Shown: positions 37,104-46,018, counted from the stretch's first letter. The stretch: DNA of 64,000 bases from Peptoniphilus senegalensis JC140 (GCF_000321025.1 NZ_HE610718.1:76350-140349), one strand, 5' to 3'. A program made the numbers and translations. Notes: a model not told the origin generated them from the letters alone.

Positions 37104-38054
37104 TTATTCAAACATTTCACTAACTGATGTTGCAGTGTTGATTCTCTTAATTGCAGATGCAAAAATTTGAGCAACAGAAACAACATCAATTTTATCAATC
37201 TTCTTTTCTTCTGGAAGTTCAATCGTATCAGTGATTACGAATTTTTCAAGAGAAGAATTTTTTATTCTTTCGATAGCAGGACCAGATAATACACCGTGAG
37301 TTGCTGCGCCGTAAACATATTTTGCCCCTCTAGCTTTTAGAGCATCAGCAGCCTTAGTAATAGTTCCTGCAGTATCTGCAATGTCATCAACTAAAATTAC
37401 AGACTTGCCATCAACATCTCCAATTATATTCATAACTTCAGATACATTTGCCTTTGGTCTTCTCTTTTCAATAATTGCAATTGGAAGATTTAATTCATTG
37501 GCAAATTTTCTTGTTCTTGTAACTCCGCCTAAGTCTGGAGAAACAACTACGAAGTCATCTTCTTTAACAATATCCTTGAAATATCTAGCAAGATAAGGAA
37601 TTGCAGTTAAGTGGTCAACAGGAATGTCAAAGTAACCTTGAATTTGTCCTGCGTGAAGATCCATTGCAACAACTCTATCTGCTCCAGCCTTAGTTAAAAG
37701 GTCTGCAACAAGTTTTGATGTAATAGGTTCTCTTGCCTTAGTCTTTCTATCTTGTCTTGCATATCCATAATAAGGAATAACTGCATTAATTCTTCCCGCA
37801 GATGCTCTCTTTAGGGCATCAATTAAAATTAAAAGTTCCATTAAATTTGTATTTACTGGTGAAGAAGTTGATTGGATTACAAAAACATCCTTACCTCTTA
37901 CAGAAACTCCAATATCAATAGAAATTTCTCCATCAGAAAAAGTTGAAACAGTACAAGCACCCTTTTCAATTCCTAAATTTTCACAAATCTTATCTACAAG
38001 ACTTAAATTAGAATTTCCTGTAAATACTACAATATCTCCGTTAACAGTATTCAT
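37104..38054 (-). CDS. prs: Ribose-phosphate pyrophosphokinase
   Basis: 316 residues; makes PRPP from ribose 5-phosphate and ATP for nucleotide, histidine and tryptophan synthesis. Motifs: [30 protein letters not shown] flexible loop, [20 protein letters not shown], and the PRPP loop [20 protein letters not shown] precedes the ATG. Operon with glmU upstream and pth downstream. Confidence 0.96.
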   Translation of the reverse strand: MNTVNGDIVVFTGNSNLSLVDKICENLGIEKGACTVSTFSDGEISIDIGVSVRGKDVFVIQSTSSPVNTNLMELLILIDALKRASAGRINAVIPYYGYARQDRKTKAREPITSKLVADLLTKAGADRVVAMDLHAGQIQGYFDIPVDHLTAIPYLARYFKDIVKEDDFVVVSPDLGGVTRTRKFANELNLPIAIIEKRRPKANVSEVMNIIGDVDGKSVILVDDIADTAGTITKAADALKARGAKYVYGAATHGVLSGPAIERIKNSSLEKFVITDTIELPEEKKIDKIDVVSVAQIFASAIKRINTATSVSEMFE

Positions 38055-38066
38055 TACTATGTCCTC

Positions 38067-39446
38067 CTATTTGACAAATCCTTTTCTTTTAACCCAACCA
38101 TCTATATTTTTTTGAGGTGCTCTCTCAAGAGAAAGCTGACCCTTCAAAACATTTTTAGTAATTGTGGATCCAGCAGCTATATATGCCTCATCTTCCACTT
38201 CAATTGGCGCAACTAAATTGGAATTAGAGCCTATAAAGGCATTGTCGCCAACTTTTGCTCTAAATTTTTCTCTGCCATTATAATTTACAAATACAACTCC
38301 GCAGCCAATGTTAACGCCAGATCCCACATCGGCATCGCCAATATAAGCAAGATGACTCATCTTAGAGCCATTGCCAACATTAGAATTTTTAACTTCAACG
38401 AAGTTTCCAATTTTACAATTTTCTCCAACATTTGAATTAGGTCGAAGGTGTGCATAAGGTCCAACAGTAGTTCCCCTTCCAACAGAAGAGTCTTCGATTT
38501 CAGAGCTTCTTATAATTACATCTTCGCCAATTACAGAATTTTTAATAGTAGAAGAATAAATTTCTGCGCCTTCTTTTATGACAGAATTTCTGTCAATGCG
38601 AGTGCCAGGATAAATCATTACATCTCTATCAATTTCTGCACCCCATTCAATATAAGTGGACTTTGAATCAATTATGCCAACGCCCTTTAACATATATTCC
38701 TTATTAATTTTTTCTTGCAAAATTTCTGCTGCAATAGAAAGCTCATACCTTGAATTTACTCCCAAAATTTCTCTAGTATCTCTAAGTTTAAAGGAATCAA
38801 CCTTTTTACCAGCCTTTACTAAAATCTCAAGAGCATCAGTTATATACATTTCATTTGCTGCATTATCTGTGTCAATCTTTGAAAGAGCAAACTTTAGTGA
38901 CTCTCCCCTAAAGGCAAAAATCCCAGAATTAATTTCGCGAATTAACTTTTGCTTTTCACTTGCATCCTTTTCTTCAACAATTGCAACTACATTAGCATTT
39001 TCATCACGAACAATTCTTCCATAATTTGTAGGATCCTTCATGTCAGCAGATAAAACTGTGACATCATTGTTTTTCTCTTCGTGGAATTTCAAAAAGCAAG
39101 AAATAGTTGAATTTGAAATTAAGGGTGTATCCCCATTTAAAATAATAACTGTATCTTCATCATTTATTTTATCAAGAGCATTTAACACAGCGTAACCAGT
39201 GCCATAGGGCACACCTTCGCCAATAGGTTGCTCAATAAATTCAACATCTTTATCATTCTTAAAAGCATTGCACACTTTTTCCTTGTTGTGCCCAACAACT
39301 ACAAGATTCTTTTCAATTTGCGAATGCTTGCAAGAATTTAGGACATAAAAAAGCATGGGTCTTCCAAGAATTTCATGAAGTACCTTTGGTTTTTTGGACT
39401 TCATTCTCGTTCCCTCTCCTGCTGCCAGGATAACTGAAACTTTCAT
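38067..39446 (-). CDS. glmU: Bifunctional UDP-GlcNAc pyrophosphorylase / glucosamine-1-phosphate acetyltransferase
   Basis: 459 residues. N-terminal pyrophosphorylase: VILAAGEGTRMKSKKPKVLH, GDTPLI. C-terminal left-handed beta helix acetyltransferase with hexapeptide repeats (IGNFVEVKNSNVGNGSKMSHLAYIG) from about residue 250. It supplies UDP-GlcNAc for peptidoglycan. First gene of the glmU-prs-pth-mfd-prsA row; GAGGTG lies before the ATG. Confidence 0.96.
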   Translation of the reverse strand: MKVSVILAAGEGTRMKSKKPKVLHEILGRPMLFYVLNSCKHSQIEKNLVVVGHNKEKVCNAFKNDKDVEFIEQPIGEGVPYGTGYAVLNALDKINDEDTVIILNGDTPLISNSTISCFLKFHEEKNNDVTVLSADMKDPTNYGRIVRDENANVVAIVEEKDASEKQKLIREINSGIFAFRGESLKFALSKIDTDNAANEMYITDALEILVKAGKKVDSFKLRDTREILGVNSRYELSIAAEILQEKINKEYMLKGVGIIDSKSTYIEWGAEIDRDVMIYPGTRIDRNSVIKEGAEIYSSTIKNSVIGEDVIIRSSEIEDSSVGRGTTVGPYAHLRPNSNVGENCKIGNFVEVKNSNVGNGSKMSHLAYIGDADVGSGVNIGCGVVFVNYNGREKFRAKVGDNAFIGSNSNLVAPIEVEDEAYIAAGSTITKNVLKGQLSLERAPQKNIDGWVKRKGFVK

Positions 39447-39753
39447 AAAACACCTCTTTTTATTTACTTATTACATTATAACTAAGTTGTCCTATTATAT
39501 TCAAGAAAATTCGAGAATTAAATAAAAAGAAAAGAAAAATTATTAAAAGCTTCGCTTTTAAAACTAATAAAAAAATTTTTTATTTAAAGCCTCGCGGTTT
39601 TTGATTGAAAAATGTGTAAGAATTTTTCCTTATAAAATTTTTTCTAAAGCTCTGCTTTAATTGTTTTTAAGGAGGGGGTAAAGGGGGCGGCAATGACACC
39701 TGCGTGCCCGAATGGGTGCTCTACCCTATCCAATAATAAAATTTTTCTTTTCC
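39447..39753. other. Intergenic region with small hairpins and a GC-rich patch
   Basis: About 300 bases with no recognisable gene between the divergent glmU and the cysteine operon. It holds three look-alike AAAGC-type hairpins (39543-39561, 39586-39601, 39645-39659) and then a patch of about 60 bases (39671-39730) that is about 65 percent G+C by my count, far above the surroundings. The patch could fold into an outer helix (39676-39683 with 39719-39726) around a hairpin GTGCCC-GAAT-GGGTGC (39704-39719). No tRNA, T-box or transposase signature is seen. Confidence 0.5.
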
Positions 39754-39782
39754 TTGACAAAACAAAAAAATAATAGTATAGT
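39754..39782 (+). promoter_or_regulatory. Promoter of the cysteine operon
   Basis: TTGACA, 17 bases, TATAGT. The expected start near 39789 places the polycysteine leader at the 5' end of the message. Confidence 0.8.
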
Positions 39783-39809
39783 ATGACCCATATTTATGAG
39801 GCGATAAAA

Positions 39810-39893
39810 ATGAAAAACTTTAAAAACTTTAAAAATTTCACAAGCCAAGCATTCTGTTGTTGTTCTATAAAAAATTTTATAGAACTTATTTGA
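39810..39893 (+). CDS. Polycysteine leader peptide, 27 residues
   Basis: ATG at 39810 with GAGG 8 bases upstream and a promoter about 30 bases before it. It encodes MKNFKNFKNF, then TSQAF, then three Cys in a row (TGT TGT TGT, 39855-39863), then SIKNFIELI and TGA. Cysteine is rare in most proteins, so three in a row directly ahead of the cysteine biosynthesis genes fits a ribosome-stalling sensor. The open frame is short, but ribosome site, promoter and downstream hairpins all agree. Its product would have no function beyond being translated. Confidence 0.75.
   Translation: MKNFKNFKNFTSQAFCCCSIKNFIELI
39862..39885 (+). promoter_or_regulatory. Leader hairpin overlapping the Cys codons
   Basis: Perfect 11-base stem GTTCTATAAAA/TTTTATAGAAC with almost no loop. 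It starts in the third Cys codon, so a ribosome stalled there would prevent it from forming. Confidence 0.7.
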
Positions 39894-39938
39894 ATGTGAA
39901 TCAATATTTTAAGATTTTTTAAGAAAAAGAAAGATTTT

Positions 39939-39971
39939 GAGAGTATATGAATTCATATACTCTCTTTTTTT
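39939..39971 (+). terminator. Attenuator terminator before cysK
   Basis: Perfect palindrome from GAGAGTATAT to ATATACTCTC followed by seven T, ending about 20 bases before the cysK ATG. No gene lies between the leader peptide and it, so it can only act as a leader terminator. Bases 39894-39901, just after the leader stop codon, can pair with 39951-39958 and compete with it. Confidence 0.85.
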
Positions 39972-39992
39972 ATTTAGTTTTAGGAGGAAAAA

Positions 39993-40883
39993 ATGACAAA
40001 ATTATTAGAAACAGTTGGAGAATCAAAATTAGTACAATTAGAAAATATTGGCGCCGGAAAAATTTTTGTGAAGGTTGAAAAATCTAATCCTGCAGGCTCA
40101 ATTAAAGATAGAGCTGCTCTTTACATGATAAAGGGTGCTATTAAAGATGGCTCACTTAAAGAGGGAATGGAAATTGTTGAGCCTACAAGTGGCAACACTG
40201 GCATAGCTATTGCTATGATTGGTCGTGCTCTTGGTTACAAAGTAAATATAGTAATGCCTTCTTCAATGTCTGTTGAAAGAAGAAATTTAATCGCATCCTT
40301 TGGTGCAAACTTAATTTTAACTGGAGAAGGTGGAATGCAGGCTGCTCTTGACAAAGCAAAAGAACTTGTTGCAACAGGAAATTACTTCATGCCAAACCAA
40401 TTTGAAAATAAATATAATGCTCTTGCTCACGAAGAAACTACTGGTCCAGAAATTTATAGAGACTTAAAAGATATTTCTGGTTTCATCGCAGGTATTGGCA
40501 CTGGTGGAACAGTTACTGGCGTTGGAAAATATTTAAAGACTCAAAACAAAGAGATACAAATTTGGGGTCTTGAACCAGATGAATCCCCTCTTATAACAAA
40601 AGGTCATGCTGGTGGACACAAAATTCAAGGAATTGGTGCAAACTTTATTCCTGGAGTTTTAAATCAAGAAATTCTTGATAAGACTATAACAGTAAAATCA
40701 GACGGAGCAATAGAAATGGCAAGAAGACTTTCTCGCCAAGAAGGACTTTCAGTGGGAATATCTGCTGGTGCAAATGTAGTGGGTGCACTAAAGATGCAAA
40801 AAGAAACCGGCGGCAACATTGTTACAGTTGCTCCTGACACTGCAGAAAGGTATATGTCTACTGACTTATTTAAAAATGAATAA
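39993..40883 (+). CDS. cysK: Cysteine synthase (O-acetylserine sulfhydrylase)
   Basis: 296 residues; PLP enzyme that makes cysteine from O-acetylserine and sulfide. The PLP lysine is in [11 protein letters not shown], the substrate loop is [13 protein letters not shown], and [15 protein letters not shown] is the phosphate loop. TAGGAGG precedes the ATG. It overlaps cysE by 8 bases. Expression is probably set by the polycysteine leader and terminator upstream. Confidence 0.96.
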   Translation: MTKLLETVGESKLVQLENIGAGKIFVKVEKSNPAGSIKDRAALYMIKGAIKDGSLKEGMEIVEPTSGNTGIAIAMIGRALGYKVNIVMPSSMSVERRNLIASFGANLILTGEGGMQAALDKAKELVATGNYFMPNQFENKYNALAHEETTGPEIYRDLKDISGFIAGIGTGGTVTGVGKYLKTQNKEIQIWGLEPDESPLITKGHAGGHKIQGIGANFIPGVLNQEILDKTITVKSDGAIEMARRLSRQEGLSVGISAGANVVGALKMQKETGGNIVTVAPDTAERYMSTDLFKNE

Positions 40884-41427
40884 TTTTTTTGAAGAATTAA
40901 AATCCTATGGGAAATTTATTTTAAGAGAAGACCCTGCCTGCAAAAGCTTATTTGAAGCTATATTTATGTATCCCATTGTGTCTGCCATGATTAGACACAG
41001 AATTGCCCACTACTTTTACGAAAAAAACCACACCACTCTTGCTAGATGGATTTCTCAAAAATCTCGCAAGAAAACAGGCATAGAAATTCATCCTGGTGCA
41101 AAAATTGGCAAAAATTTATTTATAGATCATGGTATGGCTGTTGTCATAGGAGAAACTGCAGAAATTGGCGACAACTGTCACATGTATCACAACATAACTC
41201 TTGGTGGTACGGGGAATGAAAAAGAAAAGAAGAGACATCCCACAGTAGGAAACAACGTTATAATAGGAACTGGTGCAACAATTCTTGGTCCAGTTGTAAT
41301 TGGAGATGGGGCAAAAATTGGTGCAGGTGCTCTTGTTTTAAAGGACATTCCTGCAAACTCAACTGCCGTTGGAGTGCCAGCTGAAGTTGTAAAATTTCAC
41401 GATCCCAGCGAAAATAAGTTCCACTAA
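40876..41427 (+). CDS. cysE: Serine O-acetyltransferase
   Basis: 183 residues from ATG 40876, inside the last codons of cysK, so translation is coupled; no separate strong ribosome site is seen. Hexapeptide-repeat acetyltransferase with [33 protein letters not shown] and [21 protein letters not shown]. It lacks most of the N-terminal helical domain present in the enteric enzyme (about 270 residues), as is common for short Firmicutes forms. Makes O-acetylserine for CysK. Confidence 0.93.
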   Translation: MNNFFEELKSYGKFILREDPACKSLFEAIFMYPIVSAMIRHRIAHYFYEKNHTTLARWISQKSRKKTGIEIHPGAKIGKNLFIDHGMAVVIGETAEIGDNCHMYHNITLGGTGNEKEKKRHPTVGNNVIIGTGATILGPVVIGDGAKIGAGALVLKDIPANSTAVGVPAEVVKFHDPSENKFH

Positions 41428-41440
41428 ACTTTTATAAAGT

Positions 41441-41468
41441 AAAACTCGGGAACCCCCGAGTTTTTTAT
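41441..41468 (+). terminator. Terminator after cysE
   Basis: AAAACTCGGG/CCCGAGTTTT with loop AACC and T run. Confidence 0.9.
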
Positions 41469-41474
41469 TGCAAG

Positions 41475-41500
41475 AAAAAAACTGCCACGAGGGCAGTATT
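41475..41500 (-). terminator. Terminator after rplL
   Basis: ACTGCC/GGCAGT stem with six T on the minus strand, 19 bases past the rplL stop. Confidence 0.82.
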
Positions 41501-41518
41501 TTTATAATTTGAATTAAA

Positions 41519-41902
41519 TTATTTAACTTCTACAGTTGCTCCAGCTTCTTCAAGTTTAGCTTTGATATCGTCAGCTTCGTCTTTTGAAACGCCTTCTTTA
41601 ACTGCTTTAGGAGCTCCGTCAACTACTGCTTTTGCATCTTTAAGTCCAAGTCCAGTTAAGTCTTTAACTACTTTAATAACTTTAACTTTTTCTGCTCCAG
41701 CATCTTTGATAATTACATCAAATTCAGTTTTTTCTTCAGCTGCTGCAGGTGCTGCTGCTCCTGCTACTGGTGCTGCTGCTACTGCTGCAGGTGCTGCTGC
41801 TGATACTCCGAATTCTTCTTCAAGAGCTTTAACAACTTCTGATAATTCTAATACTGTAAGTTCTTTAACTTCTTCAATTAATTTTTGTACTTTTTCTGAC
41901 AT
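41519..41902 (-). CDS. rplL: Ribosomal protein L7/L12
   Basis: 127 residues. N-terminal dimerisation helices, an Ala/Pro-rich hinge (residues about 34-55) and the conserved C-terminal [20 protein letters not shown] with [21 protein letters not shown]. Forms the ribosome stalk that recruits translation factors. GGAGGAA precedes the ATG; cotranscribed with rplJ. Confidence 0.97.
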   Translation of the reverse strand: MSEKVQKLIEEVKELTVLELSEVVKALEEEFGVSAAAPAAVAAAPVAGAAAPAAAEEKTEFDVIIKDAGAEKVKVIKVVKDLTGLGLKDAKAVVDGAPKAVKEGVSKDEADDIKAKLEEAGATVEVK

Positions 41903-41947
41903 TTTATTCCTCCGTAATTTTTATAATTCTAATTTTTTGCATATCAA

Positions 41948-42484
41948 TTATGCTGCTTCATTTTCCTTTTTATCAGCGATTTGTGCAATAACTCTTGCGA
42001 ATCCTGATAATGTTCCATTTAATACATTAGCAAATCCTTGGATTGGTGCATTCAAGCCACCAAGAACTTGAGCAACAAGAACTTCCTTAGATGGTAATTT
42101 AGCAAGAGCGTCGATTTCAGAAAGTGATAATACTTTTCCATCAACATAACCTGCTTTAATTTCCAATGCATCATGGTTTTCTGCAAACTCAGATGAAATT
42201 TTTGCTGCAGATGCTGGATCTTCCATTCCGAATGCAATAGCGCTTGGTCCCTTTAAAAATTCTTCAAGACCATTAACTCCTAATTCTTCAAAAGCTCGTC
42301 TCATCATTGTGTTTTTGTAAACTTTATAGTCAACATTTGCTGCTCTATACTTACTTCTAAGTTCAGTTACTTCTTCAACTGTTAGACCTCTGTAATTTAC
42401 AAGTACAATTGATTGTGCACCCTCTATTTTTCCTTTAATTTCATCTACTAGGGCTTGTTTTGATTGTAATTTTTCTTCTTTCAA
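41948..42484 (-). CDS. rplJ: Ribosomal protein L10
   Basis: 178 residues when started at TTG 42484, which has GGGGGTG 7 bases upstream. The longer reading to 42538 would translate through the leader's terminator hairpin and is rejected. The protein begins with a KQALVDEIKGKIEGAQSIVL segment and has the YRGLTVEEVTELR core. It anchors L7/L12 to the ribosome and is expected to repress its own operon through the L10 leader. Confidence 0.95.
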   Translation of the reverse strand: MKEEKLQSKQALVDEIKGKIEGAQSIVLVNYRGLTVEEVTELRSKYRAANVDYKVYKNTMMRRAFEELGVNGLEEFLKGPSAIAFGMEDPASAAKISSEFAENHDALEIKAGYVDGKVLSLSEIDALAKLPSKEVLVAQVLGGLNAPIQGFANVLNGTLSGFARVIAQIADKKENEAA

Positions 42485-42500
42485 TTTGTCACCCCCAAAA

Positions 42501-42527
42501 TAAAAAAATCTCACGCCGCCGTGAGAT
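42501..42527 (-). terminator. Terminator hairpin of the L10 leader
   Basis: ATCTCACG/CGTGAGAT stem with a 4-base loop and seven T on the minus strand, 20 bases before the rplJ start. Confidence 0.82.
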
Positions 42528-42606
42528 GTGAAAATCAAATAAATCCGAATTTCAAACCTCGGTAGGACTTATGGCATTGCCACCTACTGTCTGCGGCTTA
42601 GTAACA
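42508..42606 (-). promoter_or_regulatory. Ribosomal protein L10 leader (autoregulatory)
   Basis: About 100 bases between promoter and rplJ. On the minus strand the conserved pieces GCCGCAGACAGTAGGTGGC, CATAAGTCCTACCGAGG and the terminal GC-rich terminator hairpin match the Firmicutes L10 leader, where the L10-L12 complex binds to reduce expression. Confidence 0.85.
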
Positions 42607-42611
42607 TTAGT

Positions 42612-42640
42612 ATTATATATAGTCTTAATTGTTTTGTCAA
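42612..42640 (-). promoter_or_regulatory. Consensus promoter of rplJ-rplL
   Basis: Perfect TTGACA and TATAAT with 17 bases between, on the minus strand, starting the L10 leader. Confidence 0.88.
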
Positions 42641-42665
42641 GAGATTTTTTTTAATTTTTTAATAT

Positions 42666-42701
42666 GTAAAAAACCACAGATCTTAAAGAAAAATCTGTGG
42701 T
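42666..42701 (-). terminator. Terminator between rplA and rplJ
   Basis: ACCACAGAT/ATCTGTGGT stem and T run on the minus strand, 12 bases after the rplA stop; it separates the two ribosomal transcripts. Confidence 0.88.
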
Positions 42702-42712
42702 CATAGGTGTTT

Positions 42713-43414
42713 TTATTTTTCCATTAATTTTGATCCGTTTACTTTGATTCCAGGACCCATTGTTGATGAAACTGTTACTGATTTTAAATAACGACCCTTT
42801 GCAGCTGCTGGTTTTGCTTTTATTATAGCATCTGCAATTGTCTTAAAGTTTTCAGCAAGTTTTTCAACTCCAAAAGAAACTTTTCCGATTGGAACATTAA
42901 TGATTGCAGCTTTGTCTACTCTATATTCAACTTTACCTGCTTTAGTTTCTTTTACAGCTTGTCCTACATCAAATGTAACTGTTCCTGATTTAGGGTTTGG
43001 CATAAGTCCCTTTGGTCCAAGAACTCTACCGATTTTACCAACTACGCCCATCATATCTGGAGTTGCAATAATTACATCAAATTCAAACCAGTTTTCGTTT
43101 TGAATTTTTTCTACTAATTCTTCTCCACCTGCGTAGTCAGCTCCTGCTGCTTCAGCTTCTTTAATTTTTTCTCCTTTAGCAAGAACAAGAACTCTAATTT
43201 CTTTACCTGTTCCATTAGGAAGAACTACAGTACCTCTTACTTGTTGGTCAGCGTGTCTTGGGTCAACACCAAGTCTTACTGCAAGTTCAACTGTTTCGTC
43301 AAAGTTTGCCTTAGCAGTTTTTGTAACTAAGTCAAGAGCTTCATTTACATCATATAAATTTGATTTATCTACTAGCTTTGCGCTATCTTGATATTTTTTA
43401 CCTCTTTTTGGCAT
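42713..43414 (-). CDS. rplA: Ribosomal protein L1
   Basis: 233 residues. Shows [63 protein letters not shown], the last being the L1 signature. Part of the mobile L1 stalk and usually a repressor of its own operon. Follows rplK by 39 bases. Confidence 0.97.
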   Translation of the reverse strand: MPKRGKKYQDSAKLVDKSNLYDVNEALDLVTKTAKANFDETVELAVRLGVDPRHADQQVRGTVVLPNGTGKEIRVLVLAKGEKIKEAEAAGADYAGGEELVEKIQNENWFEFDVIIATPDMMGVVGKIGRVLGPKGLMPNPKSGTVTFDVGQAVKETKAGKVEYRVDKAAIINVPIGKVSFGVEKLAENFKTIADAIIKAKPAAAKGRYLKSVTVSSTMGPGIKVNGSKLMEK

Positions 43415-43453
43415 ATTTACCTCCTTCGTGGTACTTGCGGCTTAGCCTCCCAC

Positions 43454-43879
43454 TTATCTTTCTACTTCTATACCCATACTTCTAGCTGTACCTGCGATCA
43501 TTTCCATAGCAGCTTCAATGCTTGCTGCGTTAAGATCAGGCATCTTTGTTTTAGCTATTTCTTCTACTTGAGCCTTTGTCAATTTTCCAACTTTTTTCTT
43601 GTTAGGTTCACCACTTGCCTTAGCCATATTAAGAGCTTTCTTAATAAGAACTGCAGCTGGTGGAGTCTTAGTGATAAAAGTGAAAGAACGATCTTGATAA
43701 ACTGTTAGAACAACAGGAATAATCATACCTGCTTGATCTTGAGTCTTTGCGTTAAATTCCTTTGTGAACTGCATGATGTTTACACCATGAGGTCCTAGTG
43801 CAGTACCAACTGGTGGAGCTGGTGTAGCTTTTCCTGCAGGAATTTGTAATTTTACTAATGCTATGACTTTTTTTGCCAT
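43454..43879 (-). CDS. rplK: Ribosomal protein L11
   Basis: 141 residues from ATG 43879 (AAGGAGGA upstream). Begins [20 protein letters not shown] with [17 protein letters not shown] and the C-terminal rRNA-binding [23 protein letters not shown]. Part of the factor-binding centre. Coordinates for a longer reading to 43921 include untranslated leader and are not used. Confidence 0.97.
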   Translation of the reverse strand: MAKKVIALVKLQIPAGKATPAPPVGTALGPHGVNIMQFTKEFNAKTQDQAGMIIPVVLTVYQDRSFTFITKTPPAAVLIKKALNMAKASGEPNKKKVGKLTKAQVEEIAKTKMPDLNAASIEAAMEMIAGTARSMGIEVER

Positions 43880-43926
43880 TTTATTTCCTCCTTGTGGTAA
43901 TGCGGGTTTACCCTCCCACACATTTC

Positions 43927-44469
43927 TTACTCTTTAATAATTTGATTGAAATCCAATTCAACAATTGTATCTCTTCCAAACATTGAGATACATACCTTAA
44001 CCTTAGCTTTGTCATAATTGAAGTCGTCAATTTTGCCAACCAAATCTTTGAATGGTCCATTTATAACTTTGACAACTTCTCCTACTTCGTAATTATCGAA
44101 TAATTCTTTATTATCCGTTACTCCAAGTAGTAACACTTCTTCATCAGAAAGTGGCACAGGTTTTGAAGCTGGCCCAACGAAACCAGTAACTCCTCTTGTG
44201 TTTCTCACAAGATACCATGTTTCGTCATTCATAATCATGTTGACAAGGACATAAGATGGAAACATCTTTCTTTCCTTTGCCTTTGAGACACCATCCTTAG
44301 TTTCAACATAGTCTTCCATTGGAATTCTAATGTCAAAGATGACATCTTCCATATTGCGATTGTGAACCATAGCTTCCATATTTGCCTTTACCTTTTTTTC
44401 ATAACCTGAATAAGTGTGTATTACATACCATTTTGAAGCTTCATTGCTATTAAGTTCTTGTGTATCCAA
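43927..44469 (-). CDS. nusG: Transcription elongation/antitermination factor NusG
   Basis: 180 residues. TTG start at 44469 with GGAG upstream. NGN domain: [41 protein letters not shown], then the KOW domain [23 protein letters not shown]. Binds RNA polymerase and links transcription to translation. It sits between secE and rplK in the usual order. Confidence 0.96.
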   Translation of the reverse strand: MDTQELNSNEASKWYVIHTYSGYEKKVKANMEAMVHNRNMEDVIFDIRIPMEDYVETKDGVSKAKERKMFPSYVLVNMIMNDETWYLVRNTRGVTGFVGPASKPVPLSDEEVLLLGVTDNKELFDNYEVGEVVKVINGPFKDLVGKIDDFNYDKAKVKVCISMFGRDTIVELDFNQIIKE

Positions 44470-44483
44470 CTAAAACACTCCAA

Positions 44484-44699
44484 TCAATAGATAAAACCAA
44501 ATAAAAACATTATGATTTTATCATACGCTAATAGTAGTAAAGATGACAATATAACTGCTACAATTACTATTATAGAATATTTGATTACAGTATCCTTAGT
44601 AGGCCATACAACTTTTTTGAATTCAGATTTCACACCTCTAAAGTATCTACCTAGACCGCCTTTTTTTTCTTCAGTCTTAGGTGTAGTTTTAGTAGCCAT
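44484..44699 (-). CDS. secE: Preprotein translocase subunit SecE
   Basis: 71 residues with a basic N-terminus, the conserved RGVKSEFKKVVWPTKDTV, and one transmembrane helix near the end. Partner of SecY in the translocon. AAGGAGGA precedes the ATG. Lies between rpmG and nusG. Confidence 0.95.
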   Translation of the reverse strand: MATKTTPKTEEKKGGLGRYFRGVKSEFKKVVWPTKDTVIKYSIIVIVAVILSSLLLLAYDKIIMFLFGFIY

Positions 44700-44708
44700 A
44701 AATCCTCC

Positions 44709-44858
44709 TTACTTAGTTTCTTTGTGAGTTGTATGCTCTTTACAGAATTTACAATACTTCTTTAGTTCCAATCTTTCAGTAGTATTTTTCTTGTTCTTAT
44801 ATGTCACATAATTTCTGTTTTTACATTGTGTGCATTCAAGTACTACTCTATCTGCCAT
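44709..44858 (-). CDS. rpmG: Ribosomal protein L33
   Basis: 49 residues, translated by hand from ATG 44858 (GGAGGTG upstream): begins [20 protein letters not shown] and ends with [17 protein letters not shown]. The two CxxC pairs mark a zinc-binding, C+ type L33. First gene of rpmG-secE-nusG-rplK-rplA. It is shorter than 60 residues. Confidence 0.96.
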   Translation of the reverse strand: MADRVVLECTQCKNRNYVTYKNKKNTTERLELKKYCKFCKEHTTHKETK

Positions 44859-44876
44859 AAAAACACCTCCAGTGCT

Positions 44877-44900
44877 AAAAAAAAGAGCCGCCTTTGGCTC
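44877..44900 (-). terminator. Terminator-like hairpin in the rpmG leader
   Basis: GAGCC/GGCTC stem with a 6-base loop followed by eight T on the minus strand, lying between a promoter and the rpmG ribosome site. It may attenuate the operon or end readthrough from upstream. Confidence 0.7.
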
Positions 44901-44918
44901 CTTCTAATTTACTAAGTA

Positions 44919-44947
44919 ATACTATCACATAAATCCCCATTTGTAAA
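44919..44947 (-). promoter_or_regulatory. Promoter of rpmG-secE-nusG-rplKA
   Basis: TTTACA, 17 bases, TAGTAT on the minus strand, about 60 bases before the rpmG start. Confidence 0.7.
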
Positions 44948-45043
44948 GCAATTTATGATATTTTTATCTATTTTTTGTGCAATTTATCCCATTGGAAATT
45001 TTCTAACAAATCTATAACTTTTTATGCTAAAAAGATTAAAATT

Positions 45044-45931
45044 TCAAATATATTTTTGCAGGAAAATAAAAAATCTAAAAAGAAGCCCTATATTAAGAGG
45101 GAATGTCTTTATAAGCTCAGGCAAATATTTAATTTCTTGCACTATTTTTTTAAGAATTTTCCTTTCCCTTTGACTAAAAGTAGCTACAAAATCTTTATTT
45201 AATAAAAACTGTCCAATAATTAAAATAACTCCCAAGAGTAAACTTATAAATCCTGTTGTCTTATTTATCTCTGCTAATTCAATATTATTTGCCGTAAAAA
45301 GATTTTGAAAAAATACTGCAATCCTCAAGGATACAATTGAATTTAAAAAATAGTGAATTATTACGGTATAGGCGATATTTTCTCTTATTGCGTAAATAAT
45401 TCCTACTGCAATACCAAATAAAAAACCTGATTTATATTTTCCATAATGAAATAGTCCAAAAACTATTGCCATAAATAGTATCCCATAGTCACTTGTGAGA
45501 TTCATTAATTTTCTTTGGACTAAATATCTAAAGATGTATTCTTCAAATAAGACAAATAATATCATAGTAATGCTTACATATAAATCAATAAAGCTAGTCG
45601 AACCATTACCCATTTCTTGTAGAGCATCTAAATTTGTTGTTAAAATAATAATTCCCTGATAAATAAAAACATATTTTAAAAATAAAATTAAGTCTTTTAC
45701 TTTTATTTCTTTTATTCCCTTGATTAAATCTCTAAAAAAATCCCTAACATGAATACCAAAGAAACAACTAAATCCAATAAAAATGGAAATAGGATTTAAA
45801 AGAGACCTAAATACTAAAAAAGAGTCTGAAATTTCTTTAAATTTAATTGATGCCAAAAAAATAAAAATAAGAAAAGAAACTATTACTGCATATCCAATTT
45901 TTTCTAGAATTTTTCCCCTATCTAAATTCAC
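45044..45931 (-). CDS. CPBP-family intramembrane metalloprotease
   Basis: 295 residues with about eight transmembrane helices. Active-site motifs of the CPBP (Abi) family are present in order: EEYIFR, FGLFHYG and HYFLNS, giving the two Glu and the two His that hold the metal. Starts with GTG at 45931, preceded by GGAG. Members mature prenylated or peptide signals or protect against self-made bacteriocins. The gene stands alone, and no bacteriocin genes are visible near it. Confidence 0.85.
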   Translation of the reverse strand: MNLDRGKILEKIGYAVIVSFLIFIFLASIKFKEISDSFLVFRSLLNPISIFIGFSCFFGIHVRDFFRDLIKGIKEIKVKDLILFLKYVFIYQGIIILTTNLDALQEMGNGSTSFIDLYVSITMILFVLFEEYIFRYLVQRKLMNLTSDYGILFMAIVFGLFHYGKYKSGFLFGIAVGIIYAIRENIAYTVIIHYFLNSIVSLRIAVFFQNLFTANNIELAEINKTTGFISLLLGVILIIGQFLLNKDFVATFSQRERKILKKIVQEIKYLPELIKTFPLNIGLLFRFFIFLQKYI

Positions 45932-46018
45932 TATAAAATCTCCTTTTTACGAAATCCCCTTATATGTTTCAATAATCTTTTCTTTGTAAAAGCTTATCTT
46001 TCTTTTGTTTTATATAAA

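Noticed and set aside
39669..39731. tRNA or part of one in the GC-rich patch
   Set aside because: No cloverleaf, no TTCRA loop and no CCA end.
39754..39993. T-box riboswitch upstream of cysK
   Set aside because: No T-box bulge sequence (TGGNACCGCG) or specifier loop with a Cys codon is visible; the leader peptide explains the terminator better.
42485..42538. N-terminal extension of L10 to 42538
   Set aside because: It would translate through the leader terminator hairpin; TTG 42484 has a proper ribosome site and gives a normal L10.
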